A DNA stretch of 64,000 nucleotides from Erythrophleum ivorense (taxonomy: Eukaryota > Streptophyta > Magnoliopsida > Fabales > Fabaceae), in assembly GCA_026724425.1 (NCBI GenBank), contig JAIUCV010000568.1, forward strand, positions 1 to 64,000, in the 5' to 3' direction. Position 1 is the stretch's first letter. The number at the start of each line of letters is the position of its first letter. The position numbers were made by a program, and so were the translations under genes. This document shows, in pieces, positions 25,869-37,990 of this stretch. The notes under the pieces are model-generated. The model was given only the letters and a program-made list of their open reading frames with translations. It made no database searches and had not been told where the DNA came from.

Positions 25869-28051
25869 TTATATTATTGTTAAAGTATAAAGCTTACCAT
25901 ATTCCATAAGACTCTCAAACTCCTTATATTGATCGAAGTCATGCTCCTCAAATCTGAATACTATAGGGGATAGCCAATTTTGGGTGCAGATGAGTGTTTC
26001 AACCATTTTTGGTGATAATGAACTCCTAAAAGTATCACATACATGACCACTAGTGCTGAAAGTAGATTCAAATACCATAGTTGACATTGGCATTGCTAAC
26101 ACATCACGTGCAAGTGAAGAAAACATTTTATACTTTCTAACATTTTCTTTCCACTATGTCAAGATATCAAGAGAAGGATGATCTTCAACTAAATCATTTC
26201 CAAGATACTTTTCCAACTCTGTTCTTTGATCTGAGGTGACTTTCATTTTGCTCTTGTTAATGTTCCATGCCTTCTTTATCCTTCCAAGAGCAAAACTAGG
26301 TAGCTGCACTCCTATATCCCTTCTATTTAAGTCACCACTATCTTCAGAGACATCTTGTGATTCTTCAACAAGCCCCCCGGCACCAGCATATTCACCATAC
26401 AGATGATACAATCCATTTGTAACCCTTTTCTCCATGGCCTTACAAAGATCAGGATTAGGATATATCTCTCTAAAGGTAGTTCTCACAAAAGCAAGTTTAT
26501 CTCGGATCAAGTATCACTCCTAAGACTAATAAAGGGTTTAGGTTCTCTGGCTTCCCCCAATACTTATCATACTTACTCTTCATTCTTCTAGCCATATCTC
26601 TAATCAAAGGATCATTTACTGTAGAACTAGATATTAACATATCCAGAATTGTTGCAATGTCATGAAAACATGCATTTGATGTCACATATAATGATCCAGA
26701 AAACCTCAATGTAATGTCATAAAAAAACCTTCAAAAGTTGAACAAATACAGAGGCATTAAACTAATCAGAAGGTTGAGGAAGACCAATTCGATGGCCATC
26801 GTCTTTAAAATACACATAGTACCCCTCATCTTCATCTTCCATTCTCTCAAACACTCGTTGAAACTTCAGGGCATGTTCCAACATCAAATAGTTGGAATTC
26901 CACCTTGTCAAAACATCTAACTAAACAAAACTTTTTAACTTTATTCTTTTATTTTGTTTAGAAGTTTTGAACCTCTAAAATCTTGTAGGGGAAGACCTCA
27001 CATATCTTACAGCATTGCAAATAGCAAAGATTGATTCATTTATATCTTTCAATCCATCATTCACTACTAAGTTTAAAATATGAGCATAACACCTCACATG
27101 TAGATACTCTCTATTATACACTAACCTGTTCCAATTTTTTAATCATTTCTTCAAATAAGCCATGGCTGTGTCATTAGAGCTTGCATTATCTACAGTTATT
27201 GTGAAAACTTTTTCAATCCCCCATCCTAAGAGACACTTCAATTGCCTTTCCTATAGTGTCACCCTTATGATTTTCAATTATACAAATGTTAAGGATTCGT
27301 TTTTGTAACTTTCAATTTTCATCAATAAAGTGAGTTATGAGACACATATAGTTAAAATTTTGAATTGATATCCATATGTCTATAGTGAGGCAAACTCAGA
27401 TACATGATTTTTTTTTAATAACTCCTTAACTTTCTTAGATTCATCCTTAAAGAGTTTTAAACAATCTCCAGCGACTGTGTATCATGATGGAACTGGAAAC
27501 CTAAGCTCTAAACAATGGCTATACTTTCAAAATCTATGCCCTTCCACAATTTGGAAGGGCATCTTATCACATATCACAAATTCAGCTAGAGCTCTTTGAC
27601 AATCATCTACATTATAAATGTGAGGGACCAAAGTTTTTCTATGAGCAATCCCCCTTTAAACATCTTCCCCAGAAGACTCACTGTATGCTAACATGGTTTG
27701 ATTAATCAGCCTATATGGGTTCTTCTTGCATACTTTTACATGTCTATTCAATCCACTTGTTCCATGTTTAATTGGGTGACACAAATAGGAAACTTCACAA
27801 TATTTACATATAGTTCTATATTCCCCACCCGTTTCACTTAGTGGAAGTTTTTTGAAATGCTCCCAAACACTAGACCTGTTTGCATAAGGTTTTCTCTTAG
27901 AACCTATAGTTGTGGAATCTGTGGCTGAAGCAAAGGCTGCAATAGTAGCAACATCTGAGGCTCGGGAGTCTTGGGTAGGCATATTGGTAGATTGAGTTTG
28001 GGATTAAGATTGGGATTGGCCTTGGGTTTCTTGAGTTCTTTGATATGCCAT
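25869..28051 (-). pseudogene. hAT transposase pseudogene (BED finger to dimerisation domain)
   Basis: The probable start at 28051 gives MAYQRTQETQGQSQS, then a stop, then the frame continues in a BED zinc-finger region (27982-27656): SSVWEHFKKL, CKYCEVSYLC, GTSGLNRHVKVC. The middle (27650-26520) carries the RNase H-like transposase core with several stops; recognisable pieces are DNASSND, LHVRCYAHILNLVVNDGL, LDVLTRWNSNYLM and KYDKYWG. From 26510 to 26154 follow FREIYPN and a polar linker ending LEKYLGNDLVED. The hAT C-terminal dimerisation domain (26126-25880) is well kept: VFESTFSTSGHVCDTFRSSL and KMVETLICTQNWL. It resembles plant RICESLEEPER/Ac-like transposases. Its role would be cut-and-paste transposition in the nucleus. 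Stops and frame changes mean it is not functional. Confidence 0.85.
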
Positions 28052-29885
28052 TAGTTCCTTTGTCCCTACAAAGTTTATAGACAATAATAATAAAATTTTA
28101 AGCCTATAGAACAACATCTCAAGCATTGGAATTAAAAAAGCTCAACATGGGCGTTTTAAATTCTTTATTTGCTATTAAAGTATCTTGATATGATAGATTT
28201 ATTTATTTATTTTCCAAAGGCTAGAATTAATCCAAAGCAGATAAACCACAAAAGCATGTTTGAATAATATCATTAGAGAATGTTTAGAATCTCTACATCC
28301 CTCTCTTCTCTTTTTCTCTAAGTTTTTGACATAGAAAAATGAATTTTTCTCCAAAACAAAAATTGCATAACATAACAGATAAAGAGTTACTTCCATATAA
28401 TAACCATAGCTATCAATTGTAGAATAACCATCCTCATCAACTTATGCCTAAATTTATAGTTGTAAAAATAGACATTAATTCTTCAAGAACTAGTTAAAAA
28501 CCTAAATTAACAATTTAACATAATGCCTCTTATCCAATGGAAGCAGAAGTCCTAGAACTATGTTGATGAAATCCTAGAACTAGTTAAAAACTAACAAACC
28601 ATGGATATATAGAAGGCCCAAATTAACACCAAGAACAATCTTGCAAATTCATAAATTTATTCAGGAAATTAAAGAACAATTGATCTGCCTAGCTACTAAC
28701 TTAAAACTTGTAGCTTCTACAAGTTACCTAGATCATTCCAGTAGAAATTAGCATAGAGAACAAGATAAGTTCAAGTTTGTATATATTTACACTTTAACTA
28801 GCAACTTAGCAAGATGAAGGGGCCAATTAAAAAAAATAAAGAAAAAAAAACTTCTGATTCAATAACTAGATTATCTACCTGATTACAAACTTTGTAAAAC
28901 CCAGCACACAAACAATATGTATGTATTATACCCAATGTGAAGCTTACCAATCCCGATAATGAGATCTACACGCGTTCTAATTGGCTCTTAAATTGTATTA
29001 GTCGCTTTGGATGAGCTTTCTTACAGTGCGAAATCCATGTCTCCCCAGCAAGATCAGGACTCAGGAGATTGCAAGATTGAAGAGAGATGAGACTCAAGAG
29101 GGAGAGATCGGGCTGGGAGTAAGTAACTGAGAGAGGCAAGCTTCTTTATGGACTATAGCTACCAATAACCATCACAACATAGCCAAACCATCTTAGTGAC
29201 TCACCAGAGTGCCGTGGGAGTGCCGTCTACCTTAGAATCGTGGATTTAAGGGAGGGATTGCCATCATGGCTCTGTTGTGAGTTTAGAGAGGGATAAAGTT
29301 ACAAAAGGAGCGAACGGCGAGGAGACCAGGCTGAGCTTGCTATTTGTTTGATTAAGGGAGGAGGGATTGTCGTCGTGGCTTCGTCATGGCTTTGTTGTGC
29401 ATTTGGTATGGGATAAAGTCGAGGGAGTGAACAGAGAGGAGACTGGGCTGAGTTAGCTTATTTGTTTGATTAAAGGAGGAGGGATTGTCGTCGTGGCTTC
29501 ATTGTGGGCCTCGTGGCTCCGTCGTGCATTTGGTAAAGGGATAGAGTCACAGATTCACAGAAGGAACGAACGGCGAGGAGGGAGACCAAGCTGAGCTTGA
29601 ATGCTTGATATTTGTTTTGATAATTAATCTTTAATCTTAGGCTTCAGTTTAGCTGACCAAAACAAAAAACCTAATTTTTTTATTTTATTGAATATATCAG
29701 GCCGAGACAGGTTGAACTAGTTAGAAGACTCATCTCGAAGCCCGTCCCGACCCGATGTTCTAGCCCAATTTCCCTTTCCCTATTTATGCCATTTTTCACT
29801 TTTCCCTATCCCAACTTGACCCGATTTTATCGGGCCAGACTAAATTTTTTAAGCCTTTTGGGCCCTGCACAGTCCTAAGTATAGG

Positions 29886-30300
29886 AGCTTCTCTCTGGGC
29901 TTCTTCTTGCCTAGTTAGAGTATCTTATAGTTGCATGATCATGTTATGCTATTGCTGGGTGATGTACCTTTACTGTTCCAACATCTCCTGCTATTAGCCC
30001 ATCATGGTCTCATATCGATCCAATCTCTCCATGATGGCTCGTAGAGGGTATTTAGGCTTAACCTGAACCTCTGGCTCAACCCTCTGAGCCCTGGGTGGCC
30101 TGCCCCTGCCCTTGTCCCATCTAGTCTCAACCATTTGTCTAAAAAGAAGTAGCAACATTTAATTCACAATTGTATCTTAAGCGCATATGCAAGTGTCTTT
30201 CATCACTTCATGGCAATTCACACATTAACATAACCAATAATGTAATTCAAGAGCCAAACACAGAGCAAAAGTTCTTGAACTTTTGCTTTGATACCAAAAA
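29886..30300 (-). other. Chromovirus leader and N-terminal gag
   Basis: This short stretch between the hAT element and the 5' LTR holds the start of gag (ATG at 30134) and, from 30135 to 30284, the untranslated leader between the primer-binding site and gag. Nothing else is seen. Confidence 0.7.
30285..30296 (-). promoter_or_regulatory. Chromovirus primer-binding site (tRNA-iMet type)
   Basis: On the minus strand this reads TGGTATCAAAGC, one base from the usual plant tRNA-iMet complement TGGTATCAGAGC. It lies four bases inside the LTR end at 30301, which fixes the orientation of the element. Confidence 0.85.
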
Positions 30301-33300
30301 TGTAACACCATAATGTGTTAACCTCAATTAATTTTCACTTAGGCTTGATTTCATGAAATTTCAAAGAAAAAGAGTAAAACCATGACAATTTATTACGTTA
30401 CATTGGGGGTTTAGACACTTATACTTTTCCCTGTGGGTCCCGTGAACTCATCAATTACATTCTCTACTCAAAATCCATTCATACAACTCATGCATATCAT
30501 AAAACAATCCATGAACCACGGATATGAGGTCAAAAACCAGAAAAATGCAATTTCTTTCACAGGTAATTTTTGGCTCCAAATTTGAAAAATCATAATTAAT
30601 TCTAAAAAAATGAAAATCAAGTAAACCATAGCTTTTTAGAAAGCTCTAGATGTTAAATTTACATTAAAAATAATTTCCAACTATGAAAATCTCATGTGGA
30701 CCATGTTTGATAATAAAAAAGGTAGGGAGGTCGAGTTGCTTGCAAATCTAATACAACTTACTGATGTAAACTTTGGAAATTCATAATTAATTCTAAAAAC
30801 ATGAAATCCATGCATTCTATACCAATTTGGGAAGCTAAAGATGTTAAATAGAGGAGAAAAATAGTTCCAAACTAATAAAAGAGCATTCAGACCCATAAAA
30901 TCAATCAAAGAGTAATATGGATATAGAGGTGTGCTTCGAACAAAATAGCAACTTCAAAATCCCACATTTCCCTCTCTAGACATAAAAGTGAGGTGCTTCT
31001 AATTGGTACAAGTCACTGGGAAGGTCTAGTTTCTCCCTTAAAATTTTATGGCAATTGGACATCATTTGCCCCTTGAATAACACAGATTCATTTTTAGACC
31101 AATTGCACAGTACACTGACCAAAAACTAAAAAATTTTTTAACTTCAAAAATTTGCCAAAAATTATATAGACCTCTAAATATTTTGTACTTTAACTTATTA
31201 AAAAGATCTAGACAAGACCTATAAGCATGCCAAGTTTCAGACCAAGAAGAGGTCATTTGGTCAAATCTTGATGTAGCTCACGAATATAGCAAATTTAACA
31301 CCCTATATAGGTCAAAAGTGGTTCAAATGGCTTCTTAGATGCTCTACCACCTCTTGGGCAAGTTTTAAAGAATAAAAACAACATATAAGAGTTGCCCAAG
31401 TGGTCTATACCATCACACATCTCAAACTCACCATGCTACAAGTAAGAATTCACTATTACATACAAGTTACCAAGTGACTAAATCTTGTAATTCCATTGCT
31501 TTGGTTCCATAGATGGTTCACACATCACTTATACATACTTTTACACTTAGTCAAATATTTACATCTCAAAAATAACATGTACATATAAATATTGACTACT
31601 ATTTACATCAAAGGCCATACAAAACTATACAAAGTGGCAAGAAATAGCTTTTCAAGTTTCTTGGCTTCCACTTTAGTTTCCTTGGGCTCCACCTAATATG
31701 TTAAGATGGAAGAGGGAAAGGGTGAGATTTATGAAATCTCAATGGCTCATACACTCATTCAAGGAAGCAATCAAGGCATATAAACATGTCAAAGAATGCA
31801 AGTAGGCCTCCAACCATTAAAAATCATATAACCCATGATTCATATGCCATGAAAATCATATCAATGCCAAGAATAAGCTCTAGGGACTTTTGGTCTAGTC
31901 TTACCCTATTTTGGAGACTTTTGGATTGGCCTCACTCTTGGTCTAGGGACTTTTGACTTGCCTCACTCATCCATGAGACTTTTGGTCTTGTCTCACCCAT
32001 TCCTAAGAACTTTTGGCTCCACCTCATCCATCACAAGGGACTTTTGGCACTACCTCACCTTTTAAGAGTAATTTTTCACAACTTAAAACATAAGTATATT
32101 AGTACCAATGCAACAAGGCAATATCAAGTGGCATGTCTTACAATACAAGTGCACACACAAGCATACAATGGCCATCATACATCCAAGAATGCAACAAGAA
32201 AGAATGAAGAGCTACCTTGGCACTTAAACACAATTCTTCCCTTTTAATTTCTCTTTCCCCTTCTCGGTCTCACAACTGCATCTAGATGTAGCTTGATCTC
32301 TTTGGTCTAGACACAACACATAGCATGTAATTACTCTCTTAGAACAAACCAAAGCATTAACCATATGTTTAGGAAATATACTTTATCTATGCTTCCATAA
32401 AAGGTCTAATGAAGCTTCTAAATTTTTCTTGAAAGGAAAGGCACTTGGGAAGCTTCCTAGGGGTCTTGGAAACTCAAACAAATACTTATAAAGGCTAAGG
32501 AATTCTTAAACAAAATTAGATTTTACATAATGGTCAAGAACCCCTATGGTTCCTATCTTGAAGTTCACTAGCTTTTCTTCCACTTACTTTGCATTTCCTA
32601 GCTTCCCATACTCTAATTCAATGGTTTCTTACTTGTTCTAGGTCAGAACTTTCTTCCCTTTACTAGCTTTCAAGTTAGTAGAACTAACACAGCCAAGAAG
32701 CAAAGATACATAAATATCTACCTTGAATTCAAGCCTTCTTCAAGAGTATTTCCCTTTGCCTTAGCCTTCCCTTTAAATTTCTACTCTCCCTCCTTTGGAC
32801 CAAGCTCAAAACAGAGCCAATTCAATAACCAAAACCATAGAAAGAAAGGGCAAAGAAAGAAAAACAAATTTTCAAGAAGGAAAGCTATGAAATTCTCAAG
32901 TTTCTCTCACATTTTCCTTGGTTTCCTTCCTTCTCCCTTCCTCCTCCTTTGTGCCCTTCTTAGATGAGCTCTCCCTTGGTCTTAAGTGGAGGAAATGTCA
33001 ATTAGAAGAAAAGAGAGGCTTCTATGGTCTTTAAGAAGCAAAAATCCACTTTTTCATACTTTTTTTTGGATCACTTCTCGCTATTGCAAAAAATACCCCT
33101 TGCTGCGACGAGCACTTATCAGTTCTAGGTCTCCTATTCTCGCTATGGTAAATGCTATTATGAGAAACTCCTTAGATTTTATGTGGTCTATAGCAGGCTG
33201 TATCCTCACTATGGCAAACTGGCACCTTCACTATAGCTAATTGGAAACTCATAGTAGTGAACTAATACATTTGCTATAGCCGACAAGGGTCCTGGCTATA

Positions 33301-33342
33301 GCTAGCAGACTTAGAAAATTTTTAGAAATCTTAGATGTTACA
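30301..33342 (-). mobile_element. Right (5') LTR of the chromovirus
   Basis: On the minus strand the LTR runs from TGTAACATCT (33342) to GGTGTTACA (30301), 3042 bp. Its 5' third holds a decayed version of the palindromic array (about 33310-33085, with units such as ctatagcc and tcactatgg). The 31-bp array lies at 31866-32062. The LTR aligns with the left LTR but has diverged noticeably, which together with the decayed coding region suggests an old insertion. Confidence 0.85.
31866..32062 (-). repeat. 31-bp tandem array in the chromovirus right LTR
   Basis: About six units with the plus-strand pattern 'gggacttttgg-ctagcctcaccc' and spacing near 30 bp. It is the counterpart of the array at 17998-18165 in the partner LTR. 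Confidence 0.8.
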
Positions 33343-34570
33343 ACAAAGGAAGAGGAAGACAAAGGAAAAAAGGCTTCCTTTATATAAGTTTTTATGCTAA
33401 ATTTGTTTATGATATTGTTATAAGCTTTCTCCCACTCATTCTCCTCTTTCTCTCTATGGTTTTGACTTCCTGAAAGATGGAGTTTTATGGCTGAACCCTT
33501 GGAGAAAGAAACTCTTTAAAAGGAAACAAACACACCATAATAACCTCTTTGGGAAGTACTTTTAAGTAGCTATGATATGGCTTAGAAAGCATGATATTCC
33601 CTTAGACTTCCCACCTCCCTAGGTTTCGCCATTATGTGAAGATCTTAAAAGGAATTGATTATTGACTTAAACATTGTAATCATAGAGGTTTAAGAGTGTG
33701 GAGATTAATATGAAATCAAAAGAAGCAACTAAAAGCCATAGGTTCCAAGATATGGAACCTAGGGTTAGATTGCACCTTAGGATATTTAGGACCTTTGAAG
33801 GACATTTTAAGCCATGTGAAATCATAAATGAACTGGAAAGAAGCTAGGGATAATCCATATGTATCAAGTCATCTAAGAGAAATGGCAAAACTCCTTTGGT
33901 TCTCATTAGGTACATAGTCTTGGCGAAAACTCACTTAGGGCATCTAGGGAGAGTTTTCTTTGATTCTAAGGTTATAAATAGTTTAGATATGAATTATAAA
34001 TATCAAAGAAACTATTGGTTTAAATTTAGAAGCCTTATTTTGAAAGATAAAATTTTAGTATTCAATTATGGATAAAGAGGCGACTTGGTGCTAGACACCT
34101 TGAGTTGACTTTATGATAGCTCCAATGAGTTCTAATAGAGTCATATAACTCATATTAGGTGAGATCTTGGATCCAAGATATTAACTTACAAGAGTGCTTC
34201 ATTATGTCATATAATTGAACCTTATAAAAGCCTAAAGTTCTAGTTAACTTATATAAGGCTTAAATGAGTACAAATATGATTCCATTAATGATTTTTTGCT
34301 TCATTTGATATGTTTAGGCCAAGCAAGTGAAATATTGCTCAAGTATAGGTGTGAGGCCGAGGGACAAAGCCAAGAACCAAAGGGAAACTAAATTGAACTC
34401 TTGTGTTAAGGTAGCTCTTTATCCATTATTGTATATGTATATTGGTTGCTTGAGTATTTTGGATTGCTTGTATGTATTATTTGCAAATTATGTGTATTGT
34501 TGATTGTTTAATGATTATATGCAATTATATGACATTTTATTGCATTTAGAATTGGTTTGGCTCTTGAACA

Positions 34571-34750
34571 GGTGGGGTTATGCTAAATGTCCCTTAAATT
34601 GGGTGAAGTGAGGCCAAGATCCCTAATTGTGGGTGATACTAGACCAAAAGTCTTAAGCATGAGTGAAGCTAAGTCAAAAGTTCCTAAAAAAGGGTGAGGA
34701 TAAACTAAAAGTCCCAAATTGTTAGGTGAGTTTTGATCAAAAGTCCCTAG
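34571..34750 (+). repeat. 31-bp tandem array in LTR 5700-35936
   Basis: Six units start near 34571, 34601, 34631, 34661, 34692 and 34724. The shared pattern is 'gggtgaggctagacc' followed by 'aaaagtccctaaa'. Some units are diverged (for example 'gagtgaagctaagtc'). Confidence 0.85.
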
Positions 34751-36320
34751 AACTTATTTTGCTCTTGATAGAGCCATATGATCCATCATGTTTGAATATG
34801 ATTGATATTTTATTGTGTAACATGCATACTTGCTCTCTTGACCTTGAATATACCATATATGTGTACTTGAATAATGAATGAGCTATTGGGGTTCTTTGAA
34901 TCTCATTCCTTTATATATTTTCCCTAACCTTATCTAGGTAATTCTCAAAGAAGCAAGGATGGTGAGTAAACAGTATGCGAAGCACTACTTTGACACTAGT
35001 TTAGGTTTTAAAGTACATTCTTGCATGTATAATGATGTATATGTATATTTTGAGATGTGATCATTCCCACATACTTAAAAGCATGAGACTATGTTGTGCA
35101 AACTATTTTTTAATGTAAATATGTGATATTATGCAATTTGACCATTTAAGTTCTTGAAGTTGCATATTCATCATGGCAAGTGGGAGTATGATTTTGAGTT
35201 GCATGGATTTTGGGATATGTTGGATCAGTTATATATATTGTATTTGCTATTTAAAACTTGCTAAAATGAAGACATGGCATAGTGTAGCACAATTATGACC
35301 AATTGGAACCAAAAATAGTACTTTTTAAGCCATAAATTTTCTTTGAACAAAAAATAAATCAAATGGATGAATTTTATGCTAAAATTTGGTAGGCATTTAG
35401 AGACTATCTAGAGCTTTTACAAAGCTAAAGAACATAATTTTTGGAGCTCTGTAAAATTTTTTATGAATTTTCAAAATTGGCCAAAAAGTGTAAATTTTCT
35501 TATTTATTGTTCATATGCTTCAACTACTATTTTGTGGATTTTAAGTGACCAAATGAACTTTTTTTAACCTAAAATTTCCATAGTAGATAGCTCTCATTAT
35601 AAGCTTTTTGTAGCCACCAAGTTTGCTCAAATCAGAGTTGTATAGTTCAAGTTATGATTTTTTAAAGTTTGATACATATTGTGTGTCAAAGTTGTGAAAT
35701 TATATATATGAAGCAAGTTATAAAATTTAAGCTTCTTTTTTTGATCTTCAAAGACTAACAAACTTGTTGGGTATGAATTTGGAAATTTTTATGATAAAAA
35801 TAATTAATTGTGCATAATTTGAGAAATTAATATTTTCATAATGGTAAATTATGTTGCCAAAAGTATTAATATGAGTGATTGTTGTTATAAAAGGAATATA
35901 GTATGAGATGTATGTACATTCCTTAATGGTATGACAGACAAACTAAATAGTGACAATTAGGAAATTTAGCTCTATAACATTCTTACATCCTTAAAGAGTA
36001 TGATGCTAAAGAACCGTTAAACAATTTCATATTGGAGCTTAAGCATAGAAATACAACTATACACAAAAGAGATCTAAAAGCATTTTGGGCTTAGAAAATA
36101 AAGGATAGTATTGCTCATATTACGATGTTGAATAGCATGACTGATGATGCCATGTGCTAGTACTAATCTTACCTGACTACACAAGCCATATGAATAGCCT
36201 TTGAGGACAAGATTAGGAATACTTCTACAACCAAATATAGAAGGTTGACTATCAAGGAATTGACCTTAGTTGGTTTCTTTAGAAAGCTTGTGAGACACAT
36301 GTTTAGCTTAGTTAAAATCA

Positions 36321-36755
36321 TGTTTTGACCTCGAGTAAAGTTATAATTTGGTCTTGCAGAAAATCATCTTTTAGTCTAAGCTAAAATTATGCTTTGAACC
36401 CTATATGTTTAATAATTATATCTTGACCTTTAACATTTATTTTAATACTTTTATTACCCAAATAATTTTCTTATATTTTAGAATTCTAAAGATTCAAGGT
36501 ATTTCACTAAAACTCTTTCTTGATTTTTTACTATTTATTTCTTTATTATCTATTAAATTAAAATTATTTGAAATTAATTCCTATTAAATATTTAGTTGAC
36601 TCCATAAAATACTTATTATATTCCTAATTAATTCCACAATTTTCCTTGTCTCTAAAACTTAGGAAATTCCTATATTACCACATTAAATTAATGACCAAGT
36701 ATTAAATTTTATTCTATATTAATTTAATTAAATGGCTAATTTTAAAGGTGTTATA
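36321..36755. other. AT-rich non-coding stretch
   Basis: No protein or LTR end was recognised. The stretch separates a plus-strand Copia gag from a minus-strand Copia segment, so it may hold an inversion or insertion junction. Its right end reads 'aaaggtgttatag', vaguely like an LTR end. Confidence 0.3.
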
Positions 36756-37990
36756 GTTGACCTATATGTTGTCAAGATGCTTAAATTTGGCTTATGATTT
36801 TACCATAATTTAAAGGGTTGGAAGTAACCGACATAGAAGGCACTTAGTTAAGTTTGAATGCAATAATTCATAGCACATCAACCTATAAGAAATAGGCACA
36901 CTTGGTTGAGCCATTATTGACCTAACTATTAAATAAGGTTTTATCCCTCATCTCAGCAACTATTTTGCTATGGAGTGCTAGCAATCATCATTTGTCTTAA
37001 GATTCCATTCTCTTTATAGAGTTTTTTTAACCAATTTGACAAAAATTTGCATTTATGGTTAGACCTTATAGTTTTAATTTTCCTATCTATTTAATTCTTA
37101 ACCATATTCATATAATGTCTAAAGCACTCAAGTGCTTCCAACTTATGGAAAATTAAATGAATTTGAATATATCACAAATAATCACCAATAAATGTAGTCA
37201 AATGCCAAGCTCCATGTTTTGCCTTAACATTCATGGGATTTCATATGTCAAAATGAATTAGTTGTAATGGATAACCAATCCTAGTTCCTTTTCTAAATGA
37301 TTTTCTATTACTTTACTTACTAGGCAATGTTGATATAATGACATTTTTTAGCTAGAAATAGTTCTTAACATTTATTGTTTTGCTAGTATGCTAGTTCTTT
37401 CTTAGCCTATATGACCTAGTTTAGCATGCCAAAAATTCATATCCATAATTAAATTGGAAGCAGTGAATAAGGTAAAGCAATCATGATCATACATATCATA
37501 AGTATTGTCATGCATTGTGTTTAGGACACTAAAACCATCACAAGGGAAACCAAAACCATAATACATTATCCCATTACAAATGTTAATTAAGTTGTCATGG
37601 AAATTTGTACTAAATCTTAATTAAAGAAGAGAAATAATAAAGACTAAATTTAGTTGGATCTTTGGAACATATAAAACATCATGTTGAAAAGGGTTCATCC
37701 TCCACATAAAACTAATATACATGTTCCACTCCCTTCAACTTCAATCTTTGTATTATTTCCTACATAAAACTGTTTACTTTTGGAAAAGCAACTAACGATA
37801 TTCTACAAACAATCCTCAATCCCTAGCTATGTGTTTTATGTCTACTATCCACTAAGGATAAGACTCTATTATCAAGATAGTACTAGAAACATCAGAAAAA
37901 TGAGAAAATTTATTGCATAGTATTACCTTATTTTGCTCAATGCATTCACGACCAAAATGACCCATCCTTTAACAAGCATAATACTTGACC
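36756..37990 (-). pseudogene. Ty1/Copia remnant: zinc knuckle, protease, integrase
   Basis: Reading the minus strand from 37990: a zinc-knuckle piece YAC-RMGHFGREC (near 37984-37944), then WIVDIKHIARD in the position of the Copia protease motif (families read W-DSGA--H). Next come GAG-pre-integrase words MDMNFWHAKLGHIG (about 37440-37400), then integrase-like segments including CLVSKVIE and, at the left end, VPSMSVTSNPLNYGK (families read NRVPSKSV--TPYELW). Stops are frequent and reverse transcriptase is missing. The order is normal for Copia, but the strand is opposite to the gag immediately to the left. It may be an inverted part of the same element or a separate copy. Confidence 0.65.

Larger units (their letters stand above)
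22614..29877 (-). mobile_element. hAT-superfamily DNA transposon (Ac/Tip100-like)
   Basis: The ends are inverted repeats: TAGGGTTGTGCA at 22614 and, on the other strand, TAGGACTGTGCA at 29877 (10 of 12 match). Both subterminal regions are rich in GGCCCG-type words, as in many plant hAT elements. The 8-bp flanks, GGTACAAG (22606-22613) and AGTATAGG (29878-29885), match at 5 of 8 positions and all three differences are transitions, consistent with an old, decayed target duplication. The transposase gene runs on the minus strand in the middle. About 3.2 kb between the gene and the left end is AT-rich and shows no protein, apart from a TRIM-like insertion. The element splits the chromovirus gag, so it is younger than the chromovirus. 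Confidence 0.85.
21772..30134 (-). pseudogene. Chromovirus gag remnant split by the hAT element
   Basis: The likely start is ATG at 30134, followed by MVETRWDKGRGRGRPPRAQ and a coiled, polar segment ending near 29886. After the hAT element the frame resumes at 22605 with a proline/serine linker and the capsid core: SFLVEFYEKYFP, KEIEFMGLRQ, then VDQFVAKFIELSQY and RCEQFETRLKP. The zinc knuckle at 21815-21774 reads CFKYGKLGQIIRNYL, so of the CX2CX4HX4C residues only the first Cys survives. Several stops occur. Gag would package the element RNA; this copy is non-functional. Confidence 0.8.
6322..33342 (-). mobile_element. Ty3/Gypsy chromovirus (Tekay/Del-like), degenerate, minus strand
   Basis: The order on the minus strand is 5' LTR (33342-30301), primer-binding site (30296-30285), gag (from 30134), hAT insertion, rest of gag, protease, reverse transcriptase, RNase H, integrase (to 18736), then a 3' LTR missing its first part (18734-6322, itself split by a nest). 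Integrase downstream of RNase H places it in Ty3/Gypsy. The reverse-transcriptase phrases (EEHERHLRLVLETLRDKKLYA, split here by a short gap from FLGHVISQAGV) and the long LTRs suggest the Tekay/Del chromovirus lineage. The flanks AAAAA (6317-6321) and ACAAA (33343-33347) look like a 5-bp target duplication with one change. A deletion at about 18735 removed the integrase C-terminus, any chromodomain, the polypurine tract and about 0.6-0.7 kb of the 3' LTR. The element cannot move. Confidence 0.85.
5700..35936 (+). mobile_element. Family-1 LTR split by the chromovirus (5700-6321 and 33343-35936)
   Basis: The left piece starts TGTAATAACCAG and includes the LTR 5' block with the phrases 'gaaacccaaaaaact' and 'gatagaaaagacgattctaa'. 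The right piece continues from the 'aaggcttcctttatataag' promoter-proximal zone through the 31-bp tandem array (34571-34750) to an end reading 'aatggtatgaca' at 35936. Together the two pieces make about 3.2 kb, normal for the family. The flanks GAAGA (5695-5699) and GACAA (35937-35941) are a poor match, but the Copia gag frame is restored when exactly five bases are removed. This is one of the older insertions in the nest and is probably a solo LTR. Confidence 0.75.
5656..36320 (+). pseudogene. Ty1/Copia gag pseudogene split by a 30-kb nested insertion
   Basis: The frame opens with ATG at 5656 (MAINNIIT, stop, LNKSE) and is broken at 5699 by the LTR 5700-35936. It resumes at 35937-36320 with a UBN2-type Copia gag core: LKAFWA, then KIKDSIAHITMLNSMTDDAM, then QAIWIAFEDK and a TTKYRRLTIK-like piece. 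Removing the insertion plus one 5-bp target duplication keeps the two halves in one reading frame. Several stops are TAG or TAA where family members carry Trp, Tyr or Gln. The zinc knuckle, protease and pol expected downstream on this strand are absent; a Copia segment of opposite orientation follows instead. The gene would have made the structural protein of the virus-like particle and is dead. Confidence 0.7.
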
